Shown here: piece by piece, positions 38,501 through 47,328 of the stretch | Numbering within the stretch: position 1 is the stretch's first letter | How the letters are laid out: each line of letters starts with the position of its first letter | Origin: Mytilus galloprovincialis | Taxonomy: Eukaryota > Mollusca > Bivalvia > Mytilida > Mytilidae | Direction: 5' to 3' | Assembly: GCF_965363235.1 (NCBI RefSeq) | Contig: NC_134846.1 | Span: forward strand, 59,199,121-59,263,120 | Length of the DNA: 64,000 bases | Translations under genes and position numbers: made by a program | The notes under the pieces: generated by a model | Databases searched by the model: none | Seen by the model: the letters and a program-made list of their open reading frames with translations, nothing else | Told to the model about the DNA's origin: nothing

Positions 38501-40272
38501 AAAATACAAAATAAGTGTTTTAATTGTATTTTTATACGTTTGTACGTTGTATGTCATATGACAATGACATGGGCATATACATACAAGAATAATTATCTTA
38601 TTTTAAATAAAAATGTCACACTTTTATCTGAAAATGAAAGGACATTTAAATAACGTATTTTAAAGCACTCAGGTGCAATCAAGATCGATTAAATGTACAA
38701 AGGTAATAAATCTGGCTAATCCGATGATGTTGTCACGCGTCATTAATTTTCAGTACATCCGATGGGCAATAAACCAATAAACAGCCACGCGGTGTTGGGA
38801 GAGAATCTTTGGAGGAAATTGGGAGTATAATCCGTGATTCGCGGTGTCACACCGCTACACTCGGAAATCGGTGATTAGAGTTCGCGATTACATACTCTCT
38901 GGGCGTACTGTATAAGAAAAAAAATTTGAATCACAATTTCCTGTCGATATGCACATCTACATAGTATGTCCTTATTATCTACAAAGTTTCATGAAATTCA
39001 ATTGTGTGGTTTCAGAGGAGTTACGATGACAAACTGTTGCAGAGGTATATTGAAGCAAATAAGTTCAAAGGCGCGTAACTCCTAGAAAAAAAATGAATTA
39101 CAATTTCCTGTCGATATGCATATCTACATAGTTTGCCCTTATCATCTAAAAAGGTTTCATGAAATTCTGTTGTATGGTTTGAGAGGAGTTGCGATGACAA
39201 GAAACAGGACTAACGGGTCATGAATATTATACCCTCTGCAACTTCGTTGCATGGGGTATAAAAACATGATTTACAAAAAGTTATTACAGAGATATGTTTC
39301 GCCTTTTTGTTGTTTCGATAGTAAAATGCAAACGTTTAAATCAAAATAGCAATACTTTATCATTAAAGTTATGCAAAATATGTGGTCAGTGAATTTCAGA
39401 ACCATGACTAACATCTAAAAACTCTATAAATTTTTAGGACATATTTGTTTTCTCTATTATTCAAATAAAAGAATTTTAAATAATATATTCTAATGTGAAA
39501 CTTACTTGCAAATTCAGTTCCAGTTTCTACTTCCTTTGCTAAATATACCTAAAAGTAACATCATGAACATTGCAATGTTATGTATTTTTTACAAAACAAT
39601 TTTAAACACATCATTAATTTATAAACTTAAAAAAAACTTAAATCTTTAATATTGTCAAAATTGTCATTTGATAAATTACAATATTGCCAATGTAATAAAA
39701 AGAGTAACTTATCAAAGAATTCAAATATGGAAAAATATTTAACTTGTGACCAAACAACACTGATAATTAACTCATGTGCTGCGCACATTCGTGAATTAAT
39801 TTAATGTGTCGGTCTGTCACTCGTTGAATATTTTTCTCTATTTGAATTCTTCGATTAGTTATTCTATAAGTAATCAAGATACACAAAATTGCAAGTTTTC
39901 TTCAATCCACAAATATTGATATTCGACAAAATAAAAGATTCCACTGTATTCAAATAATGTAAACACTGTCTAGTCCCCCAAAAAACAACATTTTAAATGA
40001 CAGGCTTTGACTGAAAATATATATTTGTTTAAGTTAATGCTTTGTTATAAATACAAGTGGGTATAATTCTTCCTTTTCAAAATTACTTGTAACTAAAAGA
40101 ATGTACATGTTCTTATAGTTCAAGAATGCATATATATGCAACTGTGCTTTCAAGATTTAATACTTACTGTAGAATATGAACCTTCTCCAATGACCTTTCC
40201 AAACATAAAGTCATTTGGTGTCTTTTTCACTGGCTTTTTATTGCCATCACCTCCCTCTTGAATTTGAGACAT
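20406..40272 (-). CDS. PDPK1: 3-phosphoinositide-dependent protein kinase 1, complete coding sequence
   Basis: Fourteen coding exons on the minus strand, all with consistent phases, give 1428 nt and 475 residues. PDPK1 is the master AGC kinase that phosphorylates the activation loop of AKT, S6K, SGK and PKC; its PH domain binds PIP3 at the membrane. Visible kinase features are the glycine loop GEGSYS (29-34), K51, helix-C E70, HRDLKPEN (D145) and DFG (D163). The activation loop [13 protein letters not shown] carries S190, equivalent to human Ser241. The PH domain follows (about 360-475) with basic KRKGLFARRR for inositide binding. The N-terminus is short compared with human PDPK1 (556 residues). 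The upstream acceptor at 40293-40294 shows that at least one noncoding 5' exon lies further right, probably near 45.4 kb. Most introns are swollen by transposons. No broken or missing catalytic residue was seen. Confidence 0.96.
20833..20880. repeat. 48-bp tandem duplication split by a transposon
   Basis: The 48 bp from CATTTTAAATTATTTCAA to AAGTACATCACAG occur once at 20833-20880. They occur again as 20881-20898 plus 21571-21600, with the element 20899-21570 sitting inside the second copy. Confidence 0.85.
20899..21570 (-). mobile_element. Pearl/Helentron-like non-autonomous element, copy A (672 bp)
   Basis: One end is ACAAGTGAAACTGCGAGC, the other a CCCCCC...GGGGGTATA hairpin. In between are three units repeating every 168 bp (GTTCGGTAAA at 20981, 21149, 21317) and an ACGG/ACTG microsatellite (21456-21530). 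The flanking 48-bp duplication supplies the empty site and shows no target duplication at insertion, as for Helitrons/Helentrons. Pearl elements of oysters and mussels have the same parts. Lies in the last PDPK1 intron. Open frames of 154 and 135 codons run through the repeats but show no known domain. Confidence 0.75.
21687..21741 (-). CDS. PDPK1: PDPK1 coding exon 13
   Basis: [18 protein letters not shown], mid PH domain. A Helentron-like element ends 116 bp from its donor. Confidence 0.94.
22500..22597 (-). CDS. PDPK1: PDPK1 coding exon 12
   Basis: [20 protein letters not shown], the PH-domain strands whose arginines contact inositol phosphates, then [13 protein letters not shown]. Confidence 0.95.
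23041..23158 (-). CDS. PDPK1: PDPK1 coding exon 11
   Basis: Linker helix followed by [20 protein letters not shown], the start of the PH domain. Confidence 0.94.
23854..23912 (-). CDS. PDPK1: PDPK1 coding exon 10
   Basis: [19 protein letters not shown], linker between kinase and PH domains. The linker is shorter here than in vertebrates. Confidence 0.85.
24280..25572. mobile_element. PIF/Harbinger-like element, copy 1 (1293 bp)
   Basis: Inverted ends begin GGCCAACATTAAAAATATC and GGCCAAAAATAAAATATTG and are flanked by TTA on both sides. No transposase is visible, so it is non-autonomous. Its partner at 42330 matches over the full length. It sits in the intron before PDPK1 exon 9. Confidence 0.75.
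25656..25829 (-). CDS. PDPK1: PDPK1 coding exon 9
   Basis: [20 protein letters not shown] then [10 protein letters not shown]: end of the kinase domain and start of the linker. A Harbinger-like element ends only 83 bp downstream of its donor. Confidence 0.94.
26234..26330 (-). CDS. PDPK1: PDPK1 coding exon 8
   Basis: [20 protein letters not shown] and [10 protein letters not shown]-lobe helices G and H. Ends in phase 0. Confidence 0.94.
26854..26922 (-). CDS. PDPK1: PDPK1 coding exon 7
   Basis: [20 protein letters not shown], the helix F region of the kinase C-lobe. Confidence 0.95.
26985..27050. repeat. Minisatellite, about 16-17 bp x 4
   Basis: GCAGCTGGATACAATC repeats four times with few changes, in the PDPK1 intron between exons 7 and 6. 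Confidence 0.75.
27050..27560 (-). repeat. Partial copy of the ACGACCGC dispersed element
   Basis: On the minus strand the part near 27050-27130 matches the right end of the elements at 54362 and 60948 (AATCCAAATTCAGA, then GAACAGTTTGGG on the plus strand). Runs of C and A around 27254-27282 are simple sequence. A 179-codon open frame here is not a gene. Confidence 0.5.
27643..27733 (-). CDS. PDPK1: PDPK1 coding exon 6
   Basis: Activation segment [16 protein letters not shown] with the autophosphorylated Ser190. Separated from exon 5 by a 6.1-kb intron full of nested elements. Confidence 0.95.
28065..28640. repeat. Tandem repeat with exact 138-bp period
   Basis: ACATGTACAC recurs at 28101, 28239, 28377 and 28515, giving three periods of 138 bp. 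The middle two units are nearly identical, so the expansion is recent. The unit is related to the repeats at 30963 and 57341 (each with CCATGAAAATGA and TATAGTTGACC). Confidence 0.8.
28820..30613. mobile_element. CTCACC-ended element with 500-bp tandem units, copy 1
   Basis: The left end has a GGCTCT/AGAGCC hairpin followed by GCTCACCTT. The right end has AGCTCAC, a short hairpin, then AAGGTGAGCT, preceded by a GACGACGG-type run. Inside, a block containing GCCATGGCGGCCATCTTGG recurs at 29386, 29885 and 30384. No coding capacity. A second copy lies at 47329-50138 in the other orientation. Confidence 0.7.
31326..32894. mobile_element. hAT-like non-autonomous element
   Basis: Ends are CAGTGTTCTCCCCAGGA and its inverse TCCTGGGGAGAACACTG, typical of hAT elements. 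The 8-bp flanks GCATATAG (31318-31325) and CGATATAG (32895-32902) differ at two adjacent bases and fit an old target duplication. No transposase is recognised. It carries a nested Helentron-like copy at 31835-32326; without that it would be about 1.08 kb. Confidence 0.75.
31835..32326 (-). mobile_element. Pearl/Helentron-like element, copy B (492 bp)
   Basis: Same ends as copy A but with two rather than three 168-bp units (GTTCGGTAAA at 31917 and 32085) and a shorter ACGG/ACTG run. Nested in the hAT-like element. Confidence 0.75.
33201..33790. other. Intron sequence, no feature
   Basis: AT-rich, with short direct repeats of AATCAAAATCAATTAAGTC near 33452. Nothing else supported. Confidence 0.5.
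33792..33901 (-). CDS. PDPK1: PDPK1 coding exon 5
   Basis: Carries [10 protein letters not shown] and [10 protein letters not shown]: the catalytic loop and magnesium-binding DFG. Confidence 0.95.
34464..34608 (-). CDS. PDPK1: PDPK1 coding exon 4
   Basis: Begins by completing Tyr96 ([16 protein letters not shown]) and runs to FIH before the catalytic Arg-Asp. It holds the hinge and helix E. The acceptor is AAATGAAG, chosen over a nearby TTAG because it restores the conserved LYF. Confidence 0.92.
35358..35495 (-). CDS. PDPK1: PDPK1 coding exon 3
   Basis: Residues 50-95, with the catalytic lysine (IKVLEKRH) and helix C ([16 protein letters not shown]). The donor is GTATCC; reading on past it would give a false in-frame end a few codons later. 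Confidence 0.94.
35590..36095 (+). repeat. Dispersed mussel-type repeat, well preserved copy
   Basis: Blocks in order: GTCCATCTGATGAGTTCATC, CACTGTCCCAGGTTAGGGG, GTTTAACCCTGCCACA, CTGTCCCAAGTCAGGAGCC, then GGTGACCTATAGTTATTAA and TTGTCTCATTGGCAATCAT. I recall this series as very common in Mytilus sequence; its class is unknown to me. Worn pieces occur at 40555-40790 and 46605-46690. Confidence 0.6.
36272..38905. mobile_element. Unclassified insertion in PDPK1 intron 2
   Basis: Its ends are related: a TCGCGAA motif then GGTGTGACACC on the left, and GGTGTCACACC with TTCGCGA on the right. GTACAGTAC and GTACTGTAT at the borders could be a diverged target duplication. No coding sequence is recognised. 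Class unknown. Confidence 0.4.
36605..37195. repeat. Old tandem duplication of about 300 bp
   Basis: The two halves (about 36605-36890 and 36905-37195) match in order through GTTGTTGTTA, TTTTTATC, TAACGCTGAA and ATAAGTCTACG. Many changes separate them, so the duplication is old. Confidence 0.6.
39506..39548 (-). CDS. PDPK1: PDPK1 coding exon 2
   Basis: Encodes [14 protein letters not shown] (36-49) plus the first base of Ile50. Only 43 nt; it lies 4.0 kb from the next exon. Confidence 0.92.
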
Positions 40273-40292
40273 TTTTTCAGATCAATATATAC
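40168..40292 (-). CDS. PDPK1: PDPK1 coding exon 1 with 20 nt of 5' UTR
   Basis: Start codon at 40270-40272; residues 1-35 from MSQIQEGG to the glycine loop GEGSYST. An acceptor precedes position 40292, so translation begins in the second or a later transcript exon. The donor is GTAAGT. Confidence 0.93.
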
Positions 40293-40554
40293 CTATAATG
40301 TGAAACAGCATGTTAATTTTGATCTTAGGACAAGTAAAATTAATGATCAATAACTTTATAAACTTGTTTTCTACAAATCTATATACTAAAATTATATCAA
40401 AACTTTATGATGTTTTGTTTCAGATTATATGCAACTCTATGGGCCATTTAGCCAATAAATAATTCATAACCAACACATAATTTATTAAAGCAAATTCTAA
40501 CTAATTTTCACCATTATAAAATAAGTTAGCCAGCACTCAATAGACATTGAATAG

Positions 40555-40790
40555 TACACCAGGACTGAGGTCACCATACAGCCTTCATTAATAATTAAAA
40601 CCTATACCATCAAGTCTGCTATAAACGGCCAAACATAAAAATGGAAAACAATTCTAACAAGAAAACTAACTTAAAAACAGTAATTGTAACAGTAAATTTG
40701 ACAAAAACAAACAAATATGACTAATAAAAACAAATGGCAACAACTGCATTAACGGCTACTGAGTTGGGCCAAACTCATAAAGTGTTCCAG
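40555..40790 (-). repeat. Worn copy of the 35590 dispersed repeat
   Basis: Reverse orientation; retains GGTCACCATACAGCCTTCA and AAGAAAACTAAC blocks. Confidence 0.5.
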
Positions 40791-41279
40791 CTAGCATGAA
40801 ATGGCAGGGCACTGCACGCTTTTGAAAAAAATTTAAAAAACAATCTTTTTTCTTCATATCGTCGCCATTTTGTTGAGTTTTTAATACACACACTTCATTA
40901 AGACAACAGATTAAAATTGTTGACACTTGCTACCTGTATAAAATCACCTATTTGATTAGAGTCAATTACTTAATCAGGTGAAATTTACGACCTTGTCTAA
41001 TCCCTTTGCCCTGAAAACACCAAACATCCAAGTTAAATGAATTGATCTTTTAACACCTGACGATGCAAAATAGAATTTATAAAATAAATGTGAACAATGT
41101 TCATTTCTGTTGTAAATGTTATTTATAAAATAACGTTAATTAAAAAAGAATCATTCCAATAGTATATTGTAAATCGTCAACACACAAAATGCCGATGAAA
41201 AAAGAAAAATGACCAACTCGAAAATGACAAGAAGAAAAAATCAAAGACTTGCCATTCCATTACATCTTTTGTCAAGAAT

Positions 41280-41990
41280 AATAATAATCTTTATTTGTCA
41301 TATAAGTAACATTATACTTGTGACATAAACAAAAGTAACAGCAACAATAAAATAACTGAGTTAAACACACACATATCTATATATATACAAGTAAAAGTAA
41401 CTAAGAGTCCCCTGTCCTCAGCTCTAAAGACTGTTTTATAAAGGAACCTGTTTTTTTCACTTGGTTTATATTAGAAAGATTTAGTAGGACTACTAGTTTT
41501 TCAGTATCAGATAGATTTGGAAACATAGGATTATCTATTGCCATGTCATTAAAAAGTTTTATACGTAAAACATTATTAATTTGACAGTGGAGGAGAAAGT
41601 GATTTTCATCTTCTAAGGTTTTACAAGTTGGACATGTTCTATTGTCTCGAGGTATTTTTAGATATCTGCCCTTCTCAATGAGCAAATTATGGTCACTAAT
41701 TCTAATTTTTGTAAATAAACGTCTAGTTTCAAAATTGTGATATTTTAGATAAAACTCTTGGTCTTGTTTGACTTTAATATTTTTGTAAAGAAAAAGTTTG
41801 TTACTTTCGTTCAAACCATTAATTTTATTTTCCAGTAGTTCTGAATAAAATTTACTTGTAATATTCTTAATCCAAGTCTTTAGTTTGTTTACTTGTTCCA
41901 TACTTTGACAGGACATTACTTTTTGTATATCAATATTCATTTCTTGTGTTGAATCTTTTATAAAAGTGGCTAATGGCCATCAAAGGTAAA
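41280..41990 (-). mobile_element. 5'-truncated LINE, C-terminal ORF2 fragment
   Basis: A 179-codon open frame (41401-41940) ends in a non-LTR retrotransposon ORF2 tail. It shows KIRISDHNLLIEKGRYLKIP, then a CCHC knuckle with C103, C106, H114 and C119 (CPTCKTLEDENHFLLHC). No reverse transcriptase core is present. The 3' end carries an ATT microsatellite tail (41280-41295 on the plus strand). Likely I/Jockey/CR1-type; the exact clade is not resolved. It lies between PDPK1 coding exon 1 and its upstream exon. Confidence 0.7.
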
Positions 41991-42329
41991 AAAATCAGTT
42001 AATTCTTTACTTTTATATAAAATCAAAAAGAAGAAAGGTTTCTAACAGATATTGCAATTGTTCTTCTATTGTAAATTCCACCAATTACAGAGCACTCAAA
42101 AGTCCAATTTTTATATCATTTTTCTTACAATGAAATCCGTTTTGACTAACTTTAATATTGATATTATTAGATACGCTCAACATGAAATATACGGAGATGC
42201 TTGTGGAATTGATAATAAACTTTCAAGGTTGAATAAATTTATTATTGTGCCGATTACAGAGCTCTTGAAAGTCCGATTTTTGTATCAATTTTCTTATTGA
42301 AATCCATTTTGACAAACTTATTGATACTA

Positions 42330-43596
42330 GGCCAACATTAAAAATATCTTTGTTTCCCTCCCCAACTGAGGTTATCAGGGTATGGGTACGTAGGTAGGCA
42401 AATCATTTTATTTTATTTCTTGATATAATTTTTCTATATTGAATATTCTATTCAACAGGTACATGTAAGATAAGTCAAGAAAAGTGGGGTATTCCCTGTA
42501 TTCAGTGTACACCCCAGTTTTCTGATGTTAAAAACAGTATACAGGGACCTCCTTTTTCCTATTCATTTTATGGTATGAAATTTACAAAAGCACACATCCT
42601 TCATGTGATAACAATGTGTTATGAAAACAAAGAGTTTAATTAGTTAAAAATCAAGCTTATTTCAAGTCTAATTGATGCATAACTCACAACAAAACAATTC
42701 CTGTGTTAACCAATTCATATCTTGATCATCAATTACGAGATGACAAAAAGATATGTTAATGACTTGGGAATTAAAATTCAATGAATACAAATTTTCAATA
42801 GAAGTGAACATAATTCAGTTATGTTCAGTTGCACCTGGATCATGCAGCTTGGTCAATTAATTCCTTAACAAAAGATTTGTATGTTTTTGCGAGTTCTAGA
42901 AAAAACAAGGCTTCACTTATATGTTTTGTTGTTCCTAGATTACTTTTAATAAGTATTTACAAATTCAACTGATGCAGTTATAATGTAAAACGTGCCCTTT
43001 TGTAAATTTCATGCCATAAACTGAAAAATAAAAACACATTTAAACTGGTCTTGTTTACGCAAGAGGTTAAAGCAGGGAATTCACGAATCCAACATTTTCT
43101 GACTAGTGCCCAACCTGTTCGAAATCGAAGACAAAGTAGATTGATTTCAAAGCACGATTCAGACCATTTTTACTGAAAGATTTTATCCTTTAAACAAGAA
43201 CAGAGGTAAAAGACAAAGCTAATCAAGGTGCACTTAGTGGGTTGAAAGATGTTTCAGAATTTTTATTTTCAAATATCACCCTTGCGCACACAACACAAAT
43301 CGTGTAGCAAGGCAGTCTTCTTTCGTAATTCCCTCCTGTTTAAGAGTTTGTTTTCCTTGACTCCGAATCATATAGACGCTTCAATGCAAAAATGCCTTGA
43401 TTTAAAACGCTTATTGATTACAGCATTGGAAAGGTATGACAAAAAATCAATGCAGGTTTACTACAGCATTGGAGGATATCACCAACATAGCAAAAAAAAA
43501 ATTTTGCACAAGAATGGCCAATAAAATTTTTCGAGTCGCGACGATTCTACCGGGTCGGTGGTGGGAGGGGAAACAAACTATATTTTATTTTTGGCC
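42330..43596. mobile_element. PIF/Harbinger-like element, copy 2 (1267 bp)
   Basis: Same ends and interior as 24280-25572, flanked by CTA (42327-42329 and 43597-43599). Short open frames inside are in different states in the two copies and are not genes. Confidence 0.75.
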
Positions 43597-43675
43597 CTAT
43601 TAGATCAATCAACATGTCAAAATATAACCAGTCTACCAGGAATACTGTTTCAACTAATTATTATTTATACCAACT

Positions 43676-44110
43676 TTGTGTTTCCCACTAGGATTGATAC
43701 TTGTTACAAACTTTGCAAAGCATCAATCACACGGAAGTTATGGTAGTCAGACATGGTCTACTGTAGGTTATAAACTGTTGTGCAAAGATAAGATACCAAT
43801 CCATCAAGACAGTGAACATCATAAATGTGCAATAACTTTAGATATGGCACACACCGTTGATTACATGGCTTCTAATATCTCTACTATTGCACAAAAAGCA
43901 GTGAAGGATGCTCTGAAAGTTCTATTTTTTATTCTGCATCATCACCTGCCACTAGACATATTTACATCAAAAGTTGACAAAACACAGACATTAACAAAAA
44001 TATTAACTATAAAATTTAACTGTGATGAAACTAAATTTGAAAAAAATCTTGATCAATGTGTGACAACCTTCTTCATAAAGAAAAACAGAAAACTTGTCAA
44101 TGGTTTTTAA
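43676..44110 (+). pseudogene. Possible hAT/zinc-finger-derived protein fragment
   Basis: A 144-codon open frame; from about residue 20 it reads TNFAKHQSHGSYGSQTWSTV and LLCKDKIPIHQDSEHHKCAI. This recalls the TTF-type zinc finger and linker of hAT-derived proteins (ZNF862/KIAA1586-like). The first residues do not fit, so it may be an exon or a remnant with an upstream part lost. Low certainty. Confidence 0.35.
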
Positions 44111-44166
44111 TATTTATTTGCATTTGAACTCTACTTTGAAAAAATCTGTAGTTCTGGAAGAGAAAT

Positions 44167-44422
44167 CATACCTGCCAACTGTCACTATTTGCGGGGGATT
44201 TCCCCCATTGAGGCTCCCAAAAGGAAATTTTGAAAGAGCAGTTTTGTCCACAATTTAAATAAAACAATAAATTTTACAATGGCTATAGGCTTGTAAGAGT
44301 ATGAAGAAGCCAAAACACAATATTACAATTTATTTGAAGGCCCCCTTGATGGTTTTGTAGGACTATAGGATCCATCTTGCACGTAAAACCCCCATGGGCA
44401 TTTTGAAAAGTTGGCAGGTATG
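44167..44422. mobile_element. MITE with CATACCTGCCAACT inverted ends (256 bp)
   Basis: CATACCTGCCAACT at the left end is matched by AGTTGGCAGGTATG at the right. GAAAT occurs just outside both ends. Superfamily not certain. Confidence 0.7.
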
Positions 44423-45339
44423 CGAAATGAATATACATGTAGTAATGACTATTAGTGCTCTCAGTTTGATTTTAACTTATAAATTCTAAATAAATGATTT
44501 TTAAACTTGAATATCATAGTATAGAGTATTGAACTTAGCTACATGCTTGCTAAAAATATGTCATTATGTGGTAATATTAAGTATTTGATTTTTTTCAGTG
44601 AGAACGTGCTAAAGTGCCCTTTTTAAAAACCCGCTACTCTATTTTCAAATTCTAGCTGGAACACTGTCATAGGACTCAATAAATCGATATGGAGCACACA
44701 AAAACAACTGACATATAAATGTTAGCCATAAAGCACAGCTATAAGAGTAGATCAGGTTATCCCCACTAATACATCTTATTCTAATGGTCAGACTTAACTG
44801 GACATCACAAAAGTTCCCGTAAAATTGTGATGTCATAATAGAAACTATCTGACATGACAATGGAAAAGTGATTGTTGTTGGACATCAAAAGATAGAGGAA
44901 GACAGATTGTTAGGTCAAGTAGGACAAATTTCTAAATAACGATAAAGTGTATCGGACACTAAAGTATCAAACTGTACACATCCAACAGATTTAGTGAAAG
45001 TTATCCATGTGCTCTACAAATTCGTCAGTCCAAGCTTCAATCTTACAATGAAAATCTTTGCATATCTATCTTTTTAATGGAAAGGGAAATGAAACAAAAA
45101 GTTACACCCTTTGAAAGAGTACTGTCATCAAAATTATTCATTATACAGATATGGGGAATGGACATTTGTTTGGGTGTATGAAAAATTGACTATTAAATAC
45201 AACGTAAAATCACCCAAGATGATTGTGGTATGGATCATTCAATTACCAGTTAGAAACACATATCTGTTATCGCCAAGTAAGTCTAAATACAAAGTTAATT
45301 CACTTTCTTTAAAATTTCAACCCGGCATCTTCTTATTTT

Positions 45340-45574
45340 TCTCAAATCCGGAAGTTGAAAGGTAACCAAACGCAAGCGCATTTGCGCAAGATCTGTCAGT
45401 AATGAACATCCTTATTGCATCGGCTTTTCAATGTTTTGGTGAAATACATAATTCAAACAATAGTATGCATAAAGTAACTTATAATTCAACTTTTATTTAG
45501 CATTTATATACAGAATATTCACAAAACAAATTTGTATCTATTTATAGAATTTAAAACATCCGGGACTTTCGTGA
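45340..45574. promoter_or_regulatory. Probable bidirectional promoter between PDPK1 and a plus-strand gene
   Basis: CCGGAAGT (45348-45355) is an ETS site, and GCGCATTTGCGC (45376-45387) resembles an NRF1 palindrome with altered spacing. The stretch is free of the repeats that fill its surroundings. It lies upstream of the plus-strand start at 45575 and on the 5' side of PDPK1. Inference from motifs and position only. Confidence 0.4.
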
Positions 45575-45609
45575 ATGGCGGATGACAGAACCTATTTCCG
45601 GAATCAAAT
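45575..45609 (+). CDS. Putative first coding exon of an unidentified gene
   Basis: ATG in good context (GTGAATGGCG) opens MADDRTYFRNQ and runs to a strong donor GTAAGG at 45610. It looks like a real short first exon, but no downstream exon could be matched by phase with confidence. Product unknown. Confidence 0.45.
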
Positions 45610-46604
45610 GTAAGGTTGTTTTTCATACGAGAAACACGATCTACAAAAGACAATAACTTGTCAATTGCCTGATCTGATTGCCAATAAATCTAAAGTACTA
45701 GGTAATGTTACAGATGACATAAGTATTTACCACGTGAATAATTTACAGCAAATTGTGTCACTGTTTTTGCAACTGTCTGAACTCAGAAACATAACTTTAA
45801 TATCTCTTGTGTCTATATTCCTTAAGCCATTTCATTTGATAGTACGAATTTGGTAGGTTCTGTGAAGGTAGTTACCTGTTTCTGCTGTTAAAACCAAACC
45901 TTTCCTGGTAGGCTGATACTAGTTGATAGTGAAACTATCCAACTAGAACACAAGTTGTTTACAATGGGCCTTGAAAACAGATGCACCTGAATCTGGGTAC
46001 CTTTAGCAAAATCTAGTTTACTCCCTTCACTTTTGCATCCAATACATGACCTCTTTTTAAAGGTTTTGTGTTGTATCATAAATTTCTTATGCACCCGCCC
46101 AGGAACATATATATACATTGTATATTGACAGGACTTGACGCTACCAAATTATATCAGATTTTATCATCGGAACATATTCAATAAAGATACAATACAGAAA
46201 GTGACATGTATTAGAAAAGTATTCGCTTTTACCGTAATAGTTTCTGATGATATTAATAAAATGTCATTCAAATATATACATGTACACTGTAGTTGCCAGA
46301 GTATCAAACTTATTATCTGTCACTTCAAATTTGTTAATAATCGATTCATTTCTGCACAGAATGCAGACAGGATAATTAAAAAATGGTGCTGATTGCATTC
46401 CCAAATTCTTGCATTTTAAAACATTTCACATCATAAATCACACTTATTCATTTACTATTAATTTGCAATATACCAAAATTGTATAAGTCCTTTGCCAAAT
46501 TTTGTTTGTTAGGACTTTGGACCACATTTTTGGAGAACTTTGGTCTTGTGACATTGAAACTGTTTGTAGTTTACATTCATATTTATATTAAAGTTTATGA
46601 TAAA

Positions 46605-46690
46605 TATAAAAAAGAAGATTTGATATGAATGTCAATGAGACAACTCTCCACAAGAGACCAAATGACACAGAAATTAACAACTATATGTCA
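46605..46690 (-). repeat. End fragment of the 35590 dispersed repeat
   Basis: AATGTCAATGAGACAACTCT, then AAGAGACCAAATGACACAGA, matches the terminal block of the repeat in reverse. Confidence 0.6.
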
Positions 46691-47328
46691 ATATATTCGA
46701 TCAGTCTAAGATGGTTCTCTGATTTAAAGTATGGAGTTGTATTGGCATTTGCAAGTCTAATTTCCAGCATGTACAGTGTGCACCAAATCTTTTCTGACTA
46801 CTGGTTGGAAGACCTAGTTTTAAACATTTTTCTGAGTGTTTAAATAATGTTTTGTAAAAAATTACTATTCAGAATTTTTTTTTTAACTTGTCCAGGCATC
46901 TGACTAGTGGCTAACTGTACATACTAAATTTCAATGAAAATTGTGGGATCTTTCTTGGCCCTCATACATGTTTCATTTGGATATTTTACATGTTAAAGTT
47001 TGCATTTATGTCTGCAGTTAAAAGAGAACTTCTGATGGATAGTTCATGATATTTGTCAAACAGTTATTTTAGTATTTTAGACATGGTTCATTGATTTTGA
47101 ATATTAGCAATATTAAGTTTTTGTGGTTTGATTTATTTTTCAGATCCTACAATAGGCCCACTATATTTAGTGTATTGAATTATTGCATGTATATGTTGTC
47201 TGGCAGGGTTATTTAATATGACATTGACTTCATTTTTATGGTTCATTAGTCACTGTTCGATTTTCATTATTAGGTCTGTTTCTCTGTTCTGCCTTTTTAT
47301 TTTTCACTCTATTAGGTCCTGCCTTTTT

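Larger units (their letters stand above)
36175..39262. repeat. Dispersed repeat interrupted by a 2.6-kb insertion
   Basis: The left part (36175-36270) ends AATTGTACAGTACA. The right part (about 38911-39262) has two units beginning CACAATTTCCTGTCGATATG and AATTTCCTGTCGATATGC, and closes with ATACCCTCTGCAACTTCG. The join is split by the insertion at about 36272-38905. Confidence 0.55.
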
